From: Candidatus Gastranaerophilales bacterium
GTDB lineage: Bacteria; Cyanobacteriota; Vampirovibrionia; Gastranaerophilales; Gastranaerophilaceae
NCBI GenBank assembly: GCA_944324915.1
Contig: CALUYD010000006.1
Coordinates: 32,989 to 96,988, forward strand
DNA: 64,000 nt
Direction: 5' to 3'
Shown here piece by piece: positions 45,874-54,463 of the stretch (the first letter of the stretch is position 1; the number at the start of each line of letters is the position of its first letter). Made by a program: the position numbers and the translations under genes. Under the pieces are notes generated by a model. It saw nothing but the letters and a program-made list of their open reading frames with translations, was not told the origin of the DNA and ran no database searches.

Positions 45874-46554
45874 TCAATAACTATTTAAACCACGTTTTTG
45901 CAGATATTCTCTAACATGATTAAGTGAAGCCTGGACAATTCTTGTTATACGAGAACTTGATAAACCTACCATTGCGGCAATTTGTTTAACTTGCAAATTG
46001 CGATAAAATCTGTATTCAACAATGGTTCTATCTTTTTGGGGTAATTTTGCAATAGCTTCTTTTATTAATTTGCTTAATTCTCCGATTTCAGCTTTTTCAT
46101 CGGGTGTTGCCGATGTATCTTTTATAAAGTCGAATGGCGAATCGTTATCTGAGCTTGCAGCCATAATAGAATCAATTGATAGAATTGTTTCATAAACTGC
46201 TTCTCTAACTTTAGAAGGTGATACATCAAGTGTAGATTGATTATCCGTATATTCATCGTATTCGTCGTTAGTATCACCATCTTCTTTTTTATGTTTTAAT
46301 GTGTACCATTTATAACGATTTCTAAGCTCGTTTCTGATTGCCCAGCGAACAGCGGTTGCAATATAAGAAGAATTATAATTTGCTAATTGTTCTTCTGTTT
46401 TATTTTTAAATAATGCTTGAAGTGCAATTATACCAATTGAAACCAATTCCTCGCAATCAAGCATGTGAGATGGAATTCTTTTGTATTCTACCCTTGCAAC
46501 TTTTTGTATTATATCAATATAGTCTTTAAGTTTAGCTTGCAACTTTGCTACCAT
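45874..46554 (-). CDS. Alternative sigma-70-family factor (FliA/WhiG-like group 3)
   Basis: 226 residues. Region 2 (about 25-85) reads CEELVSIGIIALQALF and IATAVRWAIRNELRNRYKW, the -10-recognition helices. Region 4 (about 165-220) reads LPQKDRTIVEYRFYRNLQVK, then QIAAMVGLSSSRITRIVQAS, a helix-turn-helix for -35 recognition. Regions 1 and most of 3 are absent, an acidic linker (EDGDTNDEYDEYTDN) taking their place. The size and order suit the FliA/WhiG type, and fliD in this window makes a flagellar role attractive but unproven. The downstream malQ unit is 33 nt away. Confidence 0.82.
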   Translation of the reverse strand: MVAKLQAKLKDYIDIIQKVARVEYKRIPSHMLDCEELVSIGIIALQALFKNKTEEQLANYNSSYIATAVRWAIRNELRNRYKWYTLKHKKEDGDTNDEYDEYTDNQSTLDVSPSKVREAVYETILSIDSIMAASSDNDSPFDFIKDTSATPDEKAEIGELSKLIKEAIAKLPQKDRTIVEYRFYRNLQVKQIAAMVGLSSSRITRIVQASLNHVREYLQKRGLNSY

Positions 46555-46629
46555 CGTATTACTAATCTATAATTTAATTCTACTTTAATAAAATAAATAA
46601 TGCAAATCGGTTAACAAACTTAAATAATA

Positions 46630-46638
46630 TGATATAAT
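46630..46638 (+). promoter_or_regulatory. Extended -10 promoter of the aminotransferase gene
   Basis: TGA-TATAAT, a perfect extended -10. The predicted start near 46645 gives a 33-nt leader with an AGAGG ribosome-binding site before the ATG at 46678. Confidence 0.65.
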
Positions 46639-46677
46639 TTGCAAGGAAGCATAACAAACAGAATAAAGAGGCGAAGT

Positions 46678-47859
46678 ATGTTCGAAAAATATTTTTCAAA
46701 AAGAATTAAAAATACACCATCATCATTCATAAGAGAGATTTTAAAAGTTACACAAAAACCTGAAATTATTTCTTTTGCGGGCGGTTTACCAAATCCAATT
46801 TCTTTTCCGCAAGAAGAATTAAAAGTTTCTATGAATAATATTTCGCAAAAATACGGAAGTAAAATTTACCAATATTCAACAACATTAGGATTAGATATAT
46901 TAAGAGAATATATTGTTGAGCGCTACAAAAAAATATGGAATATGGATATAACAATAGAAAATGTTATTATCACAACAGGCTCTCAACAAGCGCTTGATTT
47001 AATAGGAAAAACTTTTATAAATGAAGGCGATAAAGTTCTGGTAGAAAAACCTTCGTATCTAGGTTTATTGCAATCATTTTGTATGTATAGCGCTGAATTT
47101 ATACAAACAAAATTGAATGATGACGGATTAGATATTGAAGAATTAAAAGAAAATATTAAAAAACACAAACCAAAACTTGCATATTTAATTCCGAATTTTC
47201 AAAATCCGACAGGCTTAACTTATACAAAAGAAAATAGGCAAAAAGTTTTTGAAACAATAAAAGATGAAGATATTCTTTTAATACAAGATGATCCTTACGG
47301 AGAATTGAGATTTACTGATGATGAAAGATTGCCATATATTGGTTTAAATCAAACAGAAAAAAATATTTATCTGGGTTCATTTTCAAAAATTGTGACTCCT
47401 GGCATGCGCCTTGGTTATGTTATAGCAAACAAAGAAATAATAAAAATGCTTGAAACAGCAAAACAAGCATCAGACTTACATTCTAATATTTTCGGGCAAT
47501 ATTTAATAGCTGATTATTTACAAAATAATGACCTTGATAAACACATTGAAAAAATTAAAAAATTATATAAATCACAAGCAAAATCCATGACTGATGCTAT
47601 GGAAGAATATTTTCCAAAAAATATTAAATTTACCTATCCAAAAGGCGGAATGTTTACTTGGGTGACATTGCCTGAGGGCAAAAGCTCTGTAAAACTTTTT
47701 GAAAAAGCGATTGCAAAAAATGTTGCTTTTGTTCCCGGTGATCCATTCTATGTTAATGAACATGATGTAAATACACTAAGATTAAACTACACAAATTCAG
47801 ATGAATCCGCAATAAAAGAAGGTATAAAAAGACTATCTGAAAGTATAAAAGAAATTTAG
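46678..47859 (+). CDS. PLP-dependent aminotransferase, class I/II (2-aminoadipate/MocR-like)
   Basis: 393 residues from the ATG at 46678, supported by an upstream AGAGG site. Typical segments: ISFAGGLPNPISFP at the N-terminus, YSTTLGLDILREYI, NVIITTGSQQALDLIGK, YLIPNFQNPTGLTYT, and the lysine forming the Schiff base near residue 237 in LGSFSKIVTPGMRLGY. The family (LysN/Aro8-like) transaminates 2-aminoadipate, aromatic or branched-chain amino acids with 2-oxoglutarate; specificity is not predictable here. No GntR helix-turn-helix is fused, so it is an enzyme, not a MocR regulator. Confidence 0.9.
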   Translation: MFEKYFSKRIKNTPSSFIREILKVTQKPEIISFAGGLPNPISFPQEELKVSMNNISQKYGSKIYQYSTTLGLDILREYIVERYKKIWNMDITIENVIITTGSQQALDLIGKTFINEGDKVLVEKPSYLGLLQSFCMYSAEFIQTKLNDDGLDIEELKENIKKHKPKLAYLIPNFQNPTGLTYTKENRQKVFETIKDEDILLIQDDPYGELRFTDDERLPYIGLNQTEKNIYLGSFSKIVTPGMRLGYVIANKEIIKMLETAKQASDLHSNIFGQYLIADYLQNNDLDKHIEKIKKLYKSQAKSMTDAMEEYFPKNIKFTYPKGGMFTWVTLPEGKSSVKLFEKAIAKNVAFVPGDPFYVNEHDVNTLRLNYTNSDESAIKEGIKRLSESIKEI

Positions 47860-47900
47860 TGTTACATAAATTTAAATTAAATCAAAGATGAAATCCTCTA

Positions 47901-47916
47901 TGGTAAAATTTAAATT
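47901..47916 (+). promoter_or_regulatory. Extended -10 promoter abutting dnaE start codon
   Basis: TGG-TAAAAT (47901-47909) followed by 7 nt and the ATG. No ribosome-binding site: leaderless candidate. Confidence 0.55.
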
Positions 47917-50900
47917 ATGAAATATGTTCCATTACATATACATACCGAATATTCACTATTAGACGGGGCTATAAGGATACCTGATTTTTATAAGTTTGCA
48001 GCAGAAAACGACATGCCTGCAATAGCAATCACAGACCACGGTGTCATGTATGGCTGTGCTGATATGTTTATTGCAAAAAACGAAATGTTATCTCATATGC
48101 TCTCTGAAGAAGAGCAAGAGCTGAAAAAGAAAATCGAGGCTGTAAAACCAATATTAGGTTGCGAATTTTATATATGTGACGGTGATGTCATTGATGACCA
48201 TTCTAAAAAAACAATGTATCACCTTGTTTTATTGGCTAAAAATCAAAACGGTTATCATAATTTATGTAAACTAGATTCAATAGCGACTACAAAAGGCTAT
48301 TATTACAAGCCTCGTATAAATCATGAAATTTTAGAAAAATATAAAGATGATTTAATTTGCTTATCTGCTTGTATTCAAGGTGAAGTCGCAAGAAATATAT
48401 TAGATGGCAACAAAGATGAAGCAATAAAAAAAGCAAAATATTACAAAGAGTTGTTTGGCGAAGATTATTATATTGAGCTTCAAGACCATGGATTAAAAGA
48501 ACAAAAAGATTCAAATCCAACTCTTATGGAAATAGCAAAAGAGCTTAATATTAAAACAGTTATTACAAACGATTCTCATTATCTAAGAGCTCAAGATGCA
48601 GCTTGGCATGACACATTGCTATGTGAACAAACTAAATCATCAAAATCAAATCCAAATCGCTTTAAATTTTCTGTAAATGAATTCTATGTAAAAACAGTAG
48701 AGGAATTAAGAAAAGCATTTTCTTGGATGGATGAAGACTATTTTAATACATGTATTGAAAATACGGTAGAAATAGCTGATAAAGTTGATTTTCAAATGGA
48801 TAAATTGGAATTTGGAAAAACAAAAGAATATCTTCCAAAATATCCATGCCCAGATGGATACGATGAAGTTCAATATTTTGATTATCTATGCAGAAAAGGT
48901 CTTAAAAAAAGATACGGAGATCCTATTCCCGATGACATCATAAAGCGCTATGAATATGAGTTTGATGTAATTTGCAAAATGGGTTTTCCTGCATATTTCT
49001 TATTAACTTGGGACTTTATTAATTGGGCAAAAGAACATAAAATTCCTGTCGGTCCAGGTCGTGGTTCAGCTGCCGGCAGTATTGTTGCATATTCTCTTGG
49101 AATAACCGAACTTGACCCTATTAGACATAATCTTTTGTTTGAAAGATTTTTAAATCCGGAACGTATCTCTATGCCCGATATTGATATTGACTTTTGCCAA
49201 AGACGTAGAGGCGAAGTTATAGATTACGTTTCAGAACGCTGGGGCGCAGATCATGTTTGTCAAATCATTACATTTGGTACATTAGCTGCAAAAGCTGCAC
49301 TAAAAGCAGTATGTAGAGTTTATGATATTCCATTTGCTCAAGCAAACCTTTGGGCAGGAATGATTCCATCGGCTCCGGGGACAAAATTAAAAGACGCTTT
49401 GTTAGATGGAATGGAATTGAAAAAACTTTGCGATGAAAACTCGCAAGTTCAAAGTCTTGTTGATGAAGCGCTCCACATGGAAGGTCTTAAAAACCAAGTA
49501 GGAACACACGCTGCGGGTGTTATCATTGCACCAAGACCAATGGATGAAATAATTCCTGTTGCACTATCTAAAGAAAAATCTTCAACCACACAATATCCTA
49601 TGGCAGGTATTGAAAAATTAGGCTTATTAAAGATGGACTTTCTGGGGCTTGAAACTTTAACCATTATTCAAGATGCCCTTGATTTAATCAAAGCAAGAAC
49701 AGGCAAAGATATTGATATAAATAATATTCCTCTTGACGACAAAGAAACATTTGAAATGTTATCTAAAGGGGAAACTGACGCGGTATTCCAGCTTGAATCA
49801 AGCGGTATGAAAAAATATATTAAACGTCTAAAACCAACGGTATTTGAAGATTTAGGTGCGATGGTAGCCCTATATCGCCCAGGGCCATTGGAAGCCGGCA
49901 TGGTTGAAGACTTTATAGATAGAAAACACGGTCGTCAAAAAATTGAATACGCTCATCCTTTATTAGAAAGTATTTTAAAAGATACTTATGGAACAATCCT
50001 ATATCAAGAGCAGATTATGGCGATATTCCAAACTTTAGCTGATTATTCATTAGGTGGAGCCGATATGGTTCGCCGTATGATGGGTAAAAAGAAACTTCAA
50101 CAAATGGCTGAGCAAAAATCGATATTTGTTGATGCGACAGCTAAAAAAGGAATGAGTTCAGAAGCTGCAACAAAATTATTTGAACAAATTGAAAGTTTCG
50201 CAAAATACTGTTTTAACAAAGCTCACTCATCTGCTTATGCTTTTGTAGCTTATCAAACAGCGTATTTAAAAGCGCACTATCCTGTTGAATTTATGTGTGC
50301 AATGCTTACATCTGTTGCAGATAAACAAGAAAAAACTCAACAATATATTTTGCAATGCCAAGCTCAAGGAATTGAGGTATTAGCTCCTGATATTAATAAA
50401 TCAAATTCACAATTTACACCTGATGGAAATAATATCCGTTTTGGCTTAGCTTCAATTAAAAACGTAGGTGAAGCTGTAATTGAGCAAATTGAGCAAGAAA
50501 GAGCTAATAAGCCATTTGAGAGCTTCTATGATTTCTGCTCAAGAGTTGATTTTAAATGTTTAAACAAAAGAACTTTAGAAAGTTTAATTAAAGCAGGTGC
50601 ATTTTCATGTATTGAAAAATCAAGAAAACAACTGTTAGAAAATATCGATAGTGTTGTTGAATTTGTGCAAAATGCAGCAAAAGCAAAATCATCAGGTCAA
50701 GTTAGCTTATTTGCTTCATTAAGTGGCGAAACGCAAGAAGAATTAAATATTCCGACATTCCAGATGCAAGGAAATCCTGATGATGAATTTTCAGATTCTC
50801 AAATTCAATTATTTGAAAAAGAGCTAATGGGTATATATGTAACATCTCATCCATTAGGTTCAATTAAAAACACTCTTAAATACATAACAACTCAAACAAT

Positions 50901-51444
50901 TTCAGATATTTTAGAAAACCCTAAACAAGATGAAGTTGTTACAATTTGCGGTCTTTTATCTCAAATTGTGCAAAAGCCAACTAAAAAAGACCCTTCTAAA
51001 TTTATCAAAACAGGTATCATAGAAGATTTAACATCAAGAATAGGAGTTGTTGCATTTCCTAAAATTGTTGAAAGCTATGGTGCATTAATTGAATCCGAGC
51101 AAAAAGTAATTTTAAAAGCAAAAGTAAATGTAAGAGATGAAGAAATAAATCTTGCAATTAATGAAGTAAAACCAATTGAGCAAGTTAGCCTTGTAACGCT
51201 AAAACATTTGAAAAAATTTGAAGATAGGGAAAATATATTACTCAAAGAACTTTTAGTAAAACATAAAGGTGAAAACCCTGTTGTAATTGATTTTGAAGCG
51301 CCGGATGAATTTGATAATTTAAAAAGATTTCAACTTTTAACAAATAATCATCTATGGATTAGTTTAAATCCTGATTTTGAAAAAGAACTAAAATCAAACT
51401 TTAAAGATAAACTTGAAATCGAGGTTCAATCCTTAGCTAATTAG
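47917..51444 (+). CDS. dnaE: DNA polymerase III alpha subunit
   Basis: 1175 residues, DnaE1 length. PHP domain first (LHIHTEYSLLDGAIRI; ITDHGVMYG; NDSHYLR). The palm has PGRGSAAGSIVAYSLGITEL and the catalytic aspartates in MPDIDIDFCQRRRGEV (about 417-425); then KQVGTHAAGV-like NQVGTHAAGVIIAPRP, the fingers (LYRPGPLEAGMVEDFI; MMGKKKLQQM), a helix-hairpin-helix region and a C-terminal OB fold (VVTICGLLSQIVQKPTKKD). It is the replicative polymerase. The predicted mRNA is leaderless, striking for an essential gene. The 3' end overlaps the opposing zinc-ribbon gene by 8 nt. Confidence 0.97.
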   Translation: MKYVPLHIHTEYSLLDGAIRIPDFYKFAAENDMPAIAITDHGVMYGCADMFIAKNEMLSHMLSEEEQELKKKIEAVKPILGCEFYICDGDVIDDHSKKTMYHLVLLAKNQNGYHNLCKLDSIATTKGYYYKPRINHEILEKYKDDLICLSACIQGEVARNILDGNKDEAIKKAKYYKELFGEDYYIELQDHGLKEQKDSNPTLMEIAKELNIKTVITNDSHYLRAQDAAWHDTLLCEQTKSSKSNPNRFKFSVNEFYVKTVEELRKAFSWMDEDYFNTCIENTVEIADKVDFQMDKLEFGKTKEYLPKYPCPDGYDEVQYFDYLCRKGLKKRYGDPIPDDIIKRYEYEFDVICKMGFPAYFLLTWDFINWAKEHKIPVGPGRGSAAGSIVAYSLGITELDPIRHNLLFERFLNPERISMPDIDIDFCQRRRGEVIDYVSERWGADHVCQIITFGTLAAKAALKAVCRVYDIPFAQANLWAGMIPSAPGTKLKDALLDGMELKKLCDENSQVQSLVDEALHMEGLKNQVGTHAAGVIIAPRPMDEIIPVALSKEKSSTTQYPMAGIEKLGLLKMDFLGLETLTIIQDALDLIKARTGKDIDINNIPLDDKETFEMLSKGETDAVFQLESSGMKKYIKRLKPTVFEDLGAMVALYRPGPLEAGMVEDFIDRKHGRQKIEYAHPLLESILKDTYGTILYQEQIMAIFQTLADYSLGGADMVRRMMGKKKLQQMAEQKSIFVDATAKKGMSSEAATKLFEQIESFAKYCFNKAHSSAYAFVAYQTAYLKAHYPVEFMCAMLTSVADKQEKTQQYILQCQAQGIEVLAPDINKSNSQFTPDGNNIRFGLASIKNVGEAVIEQIEQERANKPFESFYDFCSRVDFKCLNKRTLESLIKAGAFSCIEKSRKQLLENIDSVVEFVQNAAKAKSSGQVSLFASLSGETQEELNIPTFQMQGNPDDEFSDSQIQLFEKELMGIYVTSHPLGSIKNTLKYITTQTISDILENPKQDEVVTICGLLSQIVQKPTKKDPSKFIKTGIIEDLTSRIGVVAFPKIVESYGALIESEQKVILKAKVNVRDEEINLAINEVKPIEQVSLVTLKHLKKFEDRENILLKELLVKHKGENPVVIDFEAPDEFDNLKRFQLLTNNHLWISLNPDFEKELKSNFKDKLEIEVQSLAN

Positions 51445-51823
51445 CGTTTGATGTAATTTGTTTAATTGTTCCGTTTTCATTATCAACCCAAATTTGCGCT
51501 TCGGGGTGAAGATTTTTTAACTCATTAGCAATTTCTTTAATATAAATTGCATAATTGGCGTCTATAAAATTTACGCTATCAAGTTTTTCGATGTAATAAT
51601 CGCTACATCCGCAATTAGAACAATATTTATCAATTGGCACTATTTCATCCCAATAGAGCTTTGCTTGTCTTTTTATATCACATCTTGAACATCTTACAAT
51701 ATAATAATTTTTCACCAAATATTGTCCGCAATCAGGGCAATATCCCTCATTTGTGCCTATTAGAGCGTTTTTGTGGGTACATTTATTTTGTTTTTGAAAA
51801 AATGCAAGCAATATATTTTTCAT
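51437..51823 (-). CDS. Zinc-ribbon protein of unknown function
   Basis: 128 residues. Cysteine pairs CPDC (about 29-32), CSRC (46-49) and CSNCGC (69-74), with CTH near residue 15, suggest two zinc ribbons. The C-terminal half is mixed alpha/beta with no recognised motif. No signal peptide, no catalytic residues. Convergent with dnaE, overlapping its last 8 nt; the relation to replication is probably only positional. A ribosome-binding site is not evident. Likely a lineage-specific small metal-binding protein. Confidence 0.7.
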   Translation of the reverse strand: MKNILLAFFQKQNKCTHKNALIGTNEGYCPDCGQYLVKNYYIVRCSRCDIKRQAKLYWDEIVPIDKYCSNCGCSDYYIEKLDSVNFIDANYAIYIKEIANELKNLHPEAQIWVDNENGTIKQITSNAN

Positions 51824-51937
51824 AATTTGAACTTAATAAAAAGCCTTTAAAAATCATATTTTAGAGAATTAATATTAAGAAATATTACAAAATTATTAAA
51901 TTATCAAAAGTATATGGCAATTAATTAAAAAAGATAT

Positions 51938-51955
51938 ACTTTATATATGTGTAAG
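51938..51955 (+). promoter_or_regulatory. Shared promoter-like element, copy B
   Basis: ACTTTATATATGTGTAAG, 36 nt before the ribbon-helix-helix start; differs from copy A by two bases. Confidence 0.5.
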
Positions 51956-51991
51956 TTGAAATTAAAAAATATGTAAATAAAGGAGAGTAAA

Positions 51992-52180
51992 ATGGCAAGA
52001 GTGCTTATTTCAATGCCCGAAAAGTTTTTAACACAAATCGATTCAGTAGCAGAAGGTGAAAACAGAACACGAAGTGAGCTGATTAGAGAAGCTCTTAGAA
52101 CGTATATTAATCGTTCAAAAATGAGAGAAACATCTTATGCAACAAAGAACGCAACAATTTTAGAAGCATTATTGGATTAA
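51992..52180 (+). CDS. Ribbon-helix-helix (CopG/Arc-type) DNA-binding protein
   Basis: 62 residues. The N-terminal strand ARVLISMPEKFLTQIDSVA and two helices (NRTRSELIREALRTYINRSK) are the classic RHH fold; a dimer inserts paired strands in the major groove. Strong AAAGGAGAG ribosome-binding site. Such proteins often act as antitoxins, but no toxin gene follows: a double terminator comes next. It is therefore probably a free-standing regulator. It shares its promoter element with three other genes and could control them or itself. Confidence 0.88.
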   Translation: MARVLISMPEKFLTQIDSVAEGENRTRSELIREALRTYINRSKMRETSYATKNATILEALLD

Positions 52181-52235
52181 TCTTAAAATCAAGAGAAGAA
52201 GTAAAACACGAGAGAAAAAGAGAAAACAAATTTAT

Positions 52236-52259
52236 AGGCGGGGCAATCAAACCCCGCCT
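52236..52259 (+). terminator. G+C-rich hairpin downstream of the RHH gene
   Basis: AGGCGGGG (52236-52243) pairs perfectly with CCCCGCCT (52252-52259). There is no direct T-tract, but it precedes the next terminator by 11 nt. Confidence 0.6.
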
Positions 52260-52266
52260 TACGTAT

Positions 52267-52300
52267 AAAAAAACACCCTTAACAAAGAAGGGTGTTTTTT
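52267..52300. terminator. Bidirectional terminator between RHH gene and rplT
   Basis: AAACACCCTT (52271-52280) pairs with AAGGGTGTTT (52288-52297); T-tracts lie on both strands, so it can end the RHH transcript and the opposing rpmI-rplT transcript. Confidence 0.88.
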
Positions 52301-52314
52301 ATATTTTTTAGTAA

Positions 52315-52665
52315 CTATTTTGCGCTTTGAGCTGTTTCAACTAAAACTTTGAATGCTTCAGGTTCGTTTACTGCAAGCTCAGCTAACATTTTTCTATTAA
52401 CTTGAATGTCAGCTTTTTTAAGCATATTCATAAATTTAGAATAGCTTAAGCCAAGCTCTCTAACTGCTGCATTAATTCTAACAATCCAAAGAGAGCGCAT
52501 ATTTCTTTTAAGAACGCGTCTATCTCTGTATTGATATTTTAATTTTTTCATTACAGCGATGTTAGCTACTTTAAAAATTCTAGATCTTGCACCTAAAAAG
52601 CCTTTAGCAAGTTTTAATATTTTTTTATGTCTTTTTCTTAATACGTTACCACGTTTAACTCTCAT
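52315..52665 (-). CDS. rplT: Ribosomal protein L20
   Basis: 116 residues, standard length. Basic N-terminal [20 protein letters not shown] extension and the conserved [34 protein letters not shown] segments are unmistakable. It binds 23S rRNA and nucleates 50S assembly; in several bacteria it also represses its own operon. Follows rpmI by 15 nt with an AAGGAAGG site. Confidence 0.98.
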   Translation of the reverse strand: MRVKRGNVLRKRHKKILKLAKGFLGARSRIFKVANIAVMKKLKYQYRDRRVLKRNMRSLWIVRINAAVRELGLSYSKFMNMLKKADIQVNRKMLAELAVNEPEAFKVLVETAQSAK

Positions 52666-52680
52666 AGTTCACAACCTTCC

Positions 52681-52893
52681 TTATCTAGTGTATTTCTTTG
52701 CATACGGTAATTCTTTAGCAATCATTGCTAAATTTCCTTCGAAAACTTCTGTTGTACCAGAAAGTCTTCCTTTTCTAGCAGGACTTTTGTGAGCCAATAA
52801 GTGACCTTTGCCGGCTTTTTGTCTTAAAATTTTGCCGCTTCCTGTGATTTTGTAGCGTTTTGCTGCAGATCTGTGTGTTTTCATTTTAGGCAT
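52681..52893 (-). CDS. rpmI: Ribosomal protein L35
   Basis: 70 residues ([20 protein letters not shown] start, [14 protein letters not shown] core). Strong AAGGAGA site. It heads the rpmI-rplT pair. infC, the gene usually in front, is absent: a promoter and gene-free leader stand there instead, and the next gene upstream is divergent. Confidence 0.98.
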   Translation of the reverse strand: MPKMKTHRSAAKRYKITGSGKILRQKAGKGHLLAHKSPARKGRLSGTTEVFEGNLAMIAKELPYAKKYTR

Positions 52894-52923
52894 TTTCTTT
52901 TCTCCTTAATTTGTATTTCCCTT

Positions 52924-52941
52924 GTGGCATACCAAAGCCAC
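52924..52941 (-). promoter_or_regulatory. Leader hairpin of rpmI-rplT
   Basis: GTGGC and GCCAC arms (5 bp) around 8 nt, in the 5' leader about 31 nt before rpmI. Possible site of L20 autoregulation, by analogy with other bacteria. Confidence 0.4.
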
Positions 52942-52955
52942 TTTAGGCAACTACT

Positions 52956-52984
52956 ATAATATTTGAAACATGTTTTTTTTGCAA
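52956..52984 (-). promoter_or_regulatory. Sigma-70 promoter of rpmI-rplT
   Basis: On the minus strand TTGCAA (52979-52984), exactly 17 nt, TATTAT (52956-52961). Leader of about 55 nt. Confidence 0.7.
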
Positions 52985-53058
52985 GAGCGGTCATTTTTAT
53001 ATTGTTAACTTTTATTAACAAAATTAATTCTAAATTAGCAATAAAAATTGATATATAA

Positions 53059-53074
53059 ACTTTATATATTTAAG
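53059..53074 (+). promoter_or_regulatory. Shared promoter-like element, copy C
   Basis: ACTTTATATATTTAAG, a two-base-shorter version, 33 nt before the ATG at 53108. Confidence 0.45.
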
Positions 53075-53107
53075 AAACAACTTTTATGCAAAGGAGTTAT
53101 ACCCCCC

Positions 53108-54364
53108 ATGACCATTAGTACATTTTTAAATCCGGAATTATTCAAGGATAAAAACGATCAAATAAGTACAGCTTTAAATAACGGCTCAAGTTTAAATGAA
53201 GCCTGTGCTTCAGTAGGTTTAGAAAATAATAACACCTCATTAATTACTCAACAAATGCAAACTTTAATGCAAAGCTCATTGTTCGAGCGAACAGCTGTTG
53301 GAAGATTAGGCTGGAATGGTAATATTACGCACAATGGACAAACTCAATGCGGTGTTTATACTGTTGCAACAGGAGGCAGAGCAAAAGTCGACATTGATTT
53401 AGATGGCGATGGAGTTATTCAAGATAATGAAAAAGGAGTTGACGCTGCACAAGCGATGGCAGCTTCTTACGATAGCGAATTAGATTTATATATTGAAGAT
53501 TCTATTCAAAAATTCATACAGGAAAATTGCGGTAGCGACACTTCCTTCTGGTGGGAAGGGCGTGGTTTTATGCAACCTGAAATGCAAAAGAAATTATATG
53601 AAGAATATGGAATTGTAATTGAACAAGTTGGAGACGATAGAAGAACATATTCTTTTTCGTTGGTTGATGATGAAGGAAATGTTATAGAAGATGCAAACGG
53701 CAATAAAGCAAGCATACTTTGGGGCGATTGGGTAATTCCTGATGGATTTGCACAAGGTGCTGAATTAAATTTATCAAGCATATTAGATTCAATCGGTTAT
53801 GATTGCGTATCTAAAGCTGACTTTGTATTTAATGAAGAACTTGGCGGTGAAGCTAAATTCGATGAAATGATTAATACATTGCACAAAGACGTTGCAAACG
53901 TACTAGATTTAACAACTAGTAGCGCATATACAGGTGAAAAGGCTAAATATTCAAGAATAAGCGACACAAAAACATCTCAAATGTATGGCGGAACACAAAT
54001 TATTTCTCTTGCAACAGGCGGTGCTATATCAAGCGGAAATGGTGAAGCTGTGGATATTTCTCAATTAGCTGATTTAGATAGCATTGTTGATGAGCTAAAA
54101 GAAGAAACAGATGAAACAAAAGAAAAAGATGAAGATAAAAAAGAAAAAGAAAAAGTGGATGATGTAAAAACAGACAAAACAGAAAATAAAAAAGAAGATA
54201 AAACTTTAAAAACAAATGATTTATTAAAAGATGCGCTAAATGATTACGAAGAAGAATTAAATAAAGCGCTTGAAGAAAATCCGCAAGCAGATAAAGAAGA
54301 AATTGCAAAAGAGATTGCAAAAAAATACGATATTGATTATAACGATATTTTAAAAAACGCATAA
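53108..54364 (+). CDS. EF-hand-bearing protein of unknown family (paralogue 1)
   Basis: 418 residues from the ATG at 53108, preceded by AAGGAG. No signal peptide. A canonical 12-residue calcium loop, DLDGDGVIQDNE, lies near residue 100. It is followed by SYDSELDLYIEDSIQKFI and a region ending in AQGAELNLSSILDSIGYDCV, then SKADF, both shared with the protein at 59653-61122. Residues about 320-390 are a Lys/Glu/Asp-rich linker. The C-terminus (IAKEIAKKYDIDYNDIL) matches the paralogue's end. Function unknown. The nearby fliD and lack of a signal peptide leave flagellar-type export possible, but that is speculation. Confidence 0.78.
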   Translation: MTISTFLNPELFKDKNDQISTALNNGSSLNEACASVGLENNNTSLITQQMQTLMQSSLFERTAVGRLGWNGNITHNGQTQCGVYTVATGGRAKVDIDLDGDGVIQDNEKGVDAAQAMAASYDSELDLYIEDSIQKFIQENCGSDTSFWWEGRGFMQPEMQKKLYEEYGIVIEQVGDDRRTYSFSLVDDEGNVIEDANGNKASILWGDWVIPDGFAQGAELNLSSILDSIGYDCVSKADFVFNEELGGEAKFDEMINTLHKDVANVLDLTTSSAYTGEKAKYSRISDTKTSQMYGGTQIISLATGGAISSGNGEAVDISQLADLDSIVDELKEETDETKEKDEDKKEKEKVDDVKTDKTENKKEDKTLKTNDLLKDALNDYEEELNKALEENPQADKEEIAKEIAKKYDIDYNDILKNA

Positions 54365-54384
54365 TTTTATAATTGGGGGAATAT

Positions 54385-54424
54385 AATAAACCGAATGTAA
54401 TTCAAGCATTCGGTTTATTTTTAA
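54385..54424 (+). terminator. Terminator of EF-hand paralogue 1
   Basis: A 13-bp stem, AATAAACCGAATG (54385-54397) with CATTCGGTTTATT (54407-54419), followed by T residues. Confidence 0.88.
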
Positions 54425-54463
54425 TAGAAAAAAATATGCTAATATAATTAAAAAAGGTTATTT

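Noticed and set aside
51992..52180. Antitoxin of a toxin-antitoxin pair
   Set aside because: No coupled second gene; two hairpins, the second a clear terminator, follow at once and the next gene is rplT on the other strand.
53091..53107. Start of paralogue 1 at an upstream in-frame codon (53048)
   Set aside because: That would place the promoter-like element and the AAGGAG site inside the coding sequence.
54024..54362. Leucine/phenylalanine-rich minus-strand frame of 112 codons
   Set aside because: Antisense of the Lys/Glu-rich linker of EF-hand paralogue 1; a compositional artefact.
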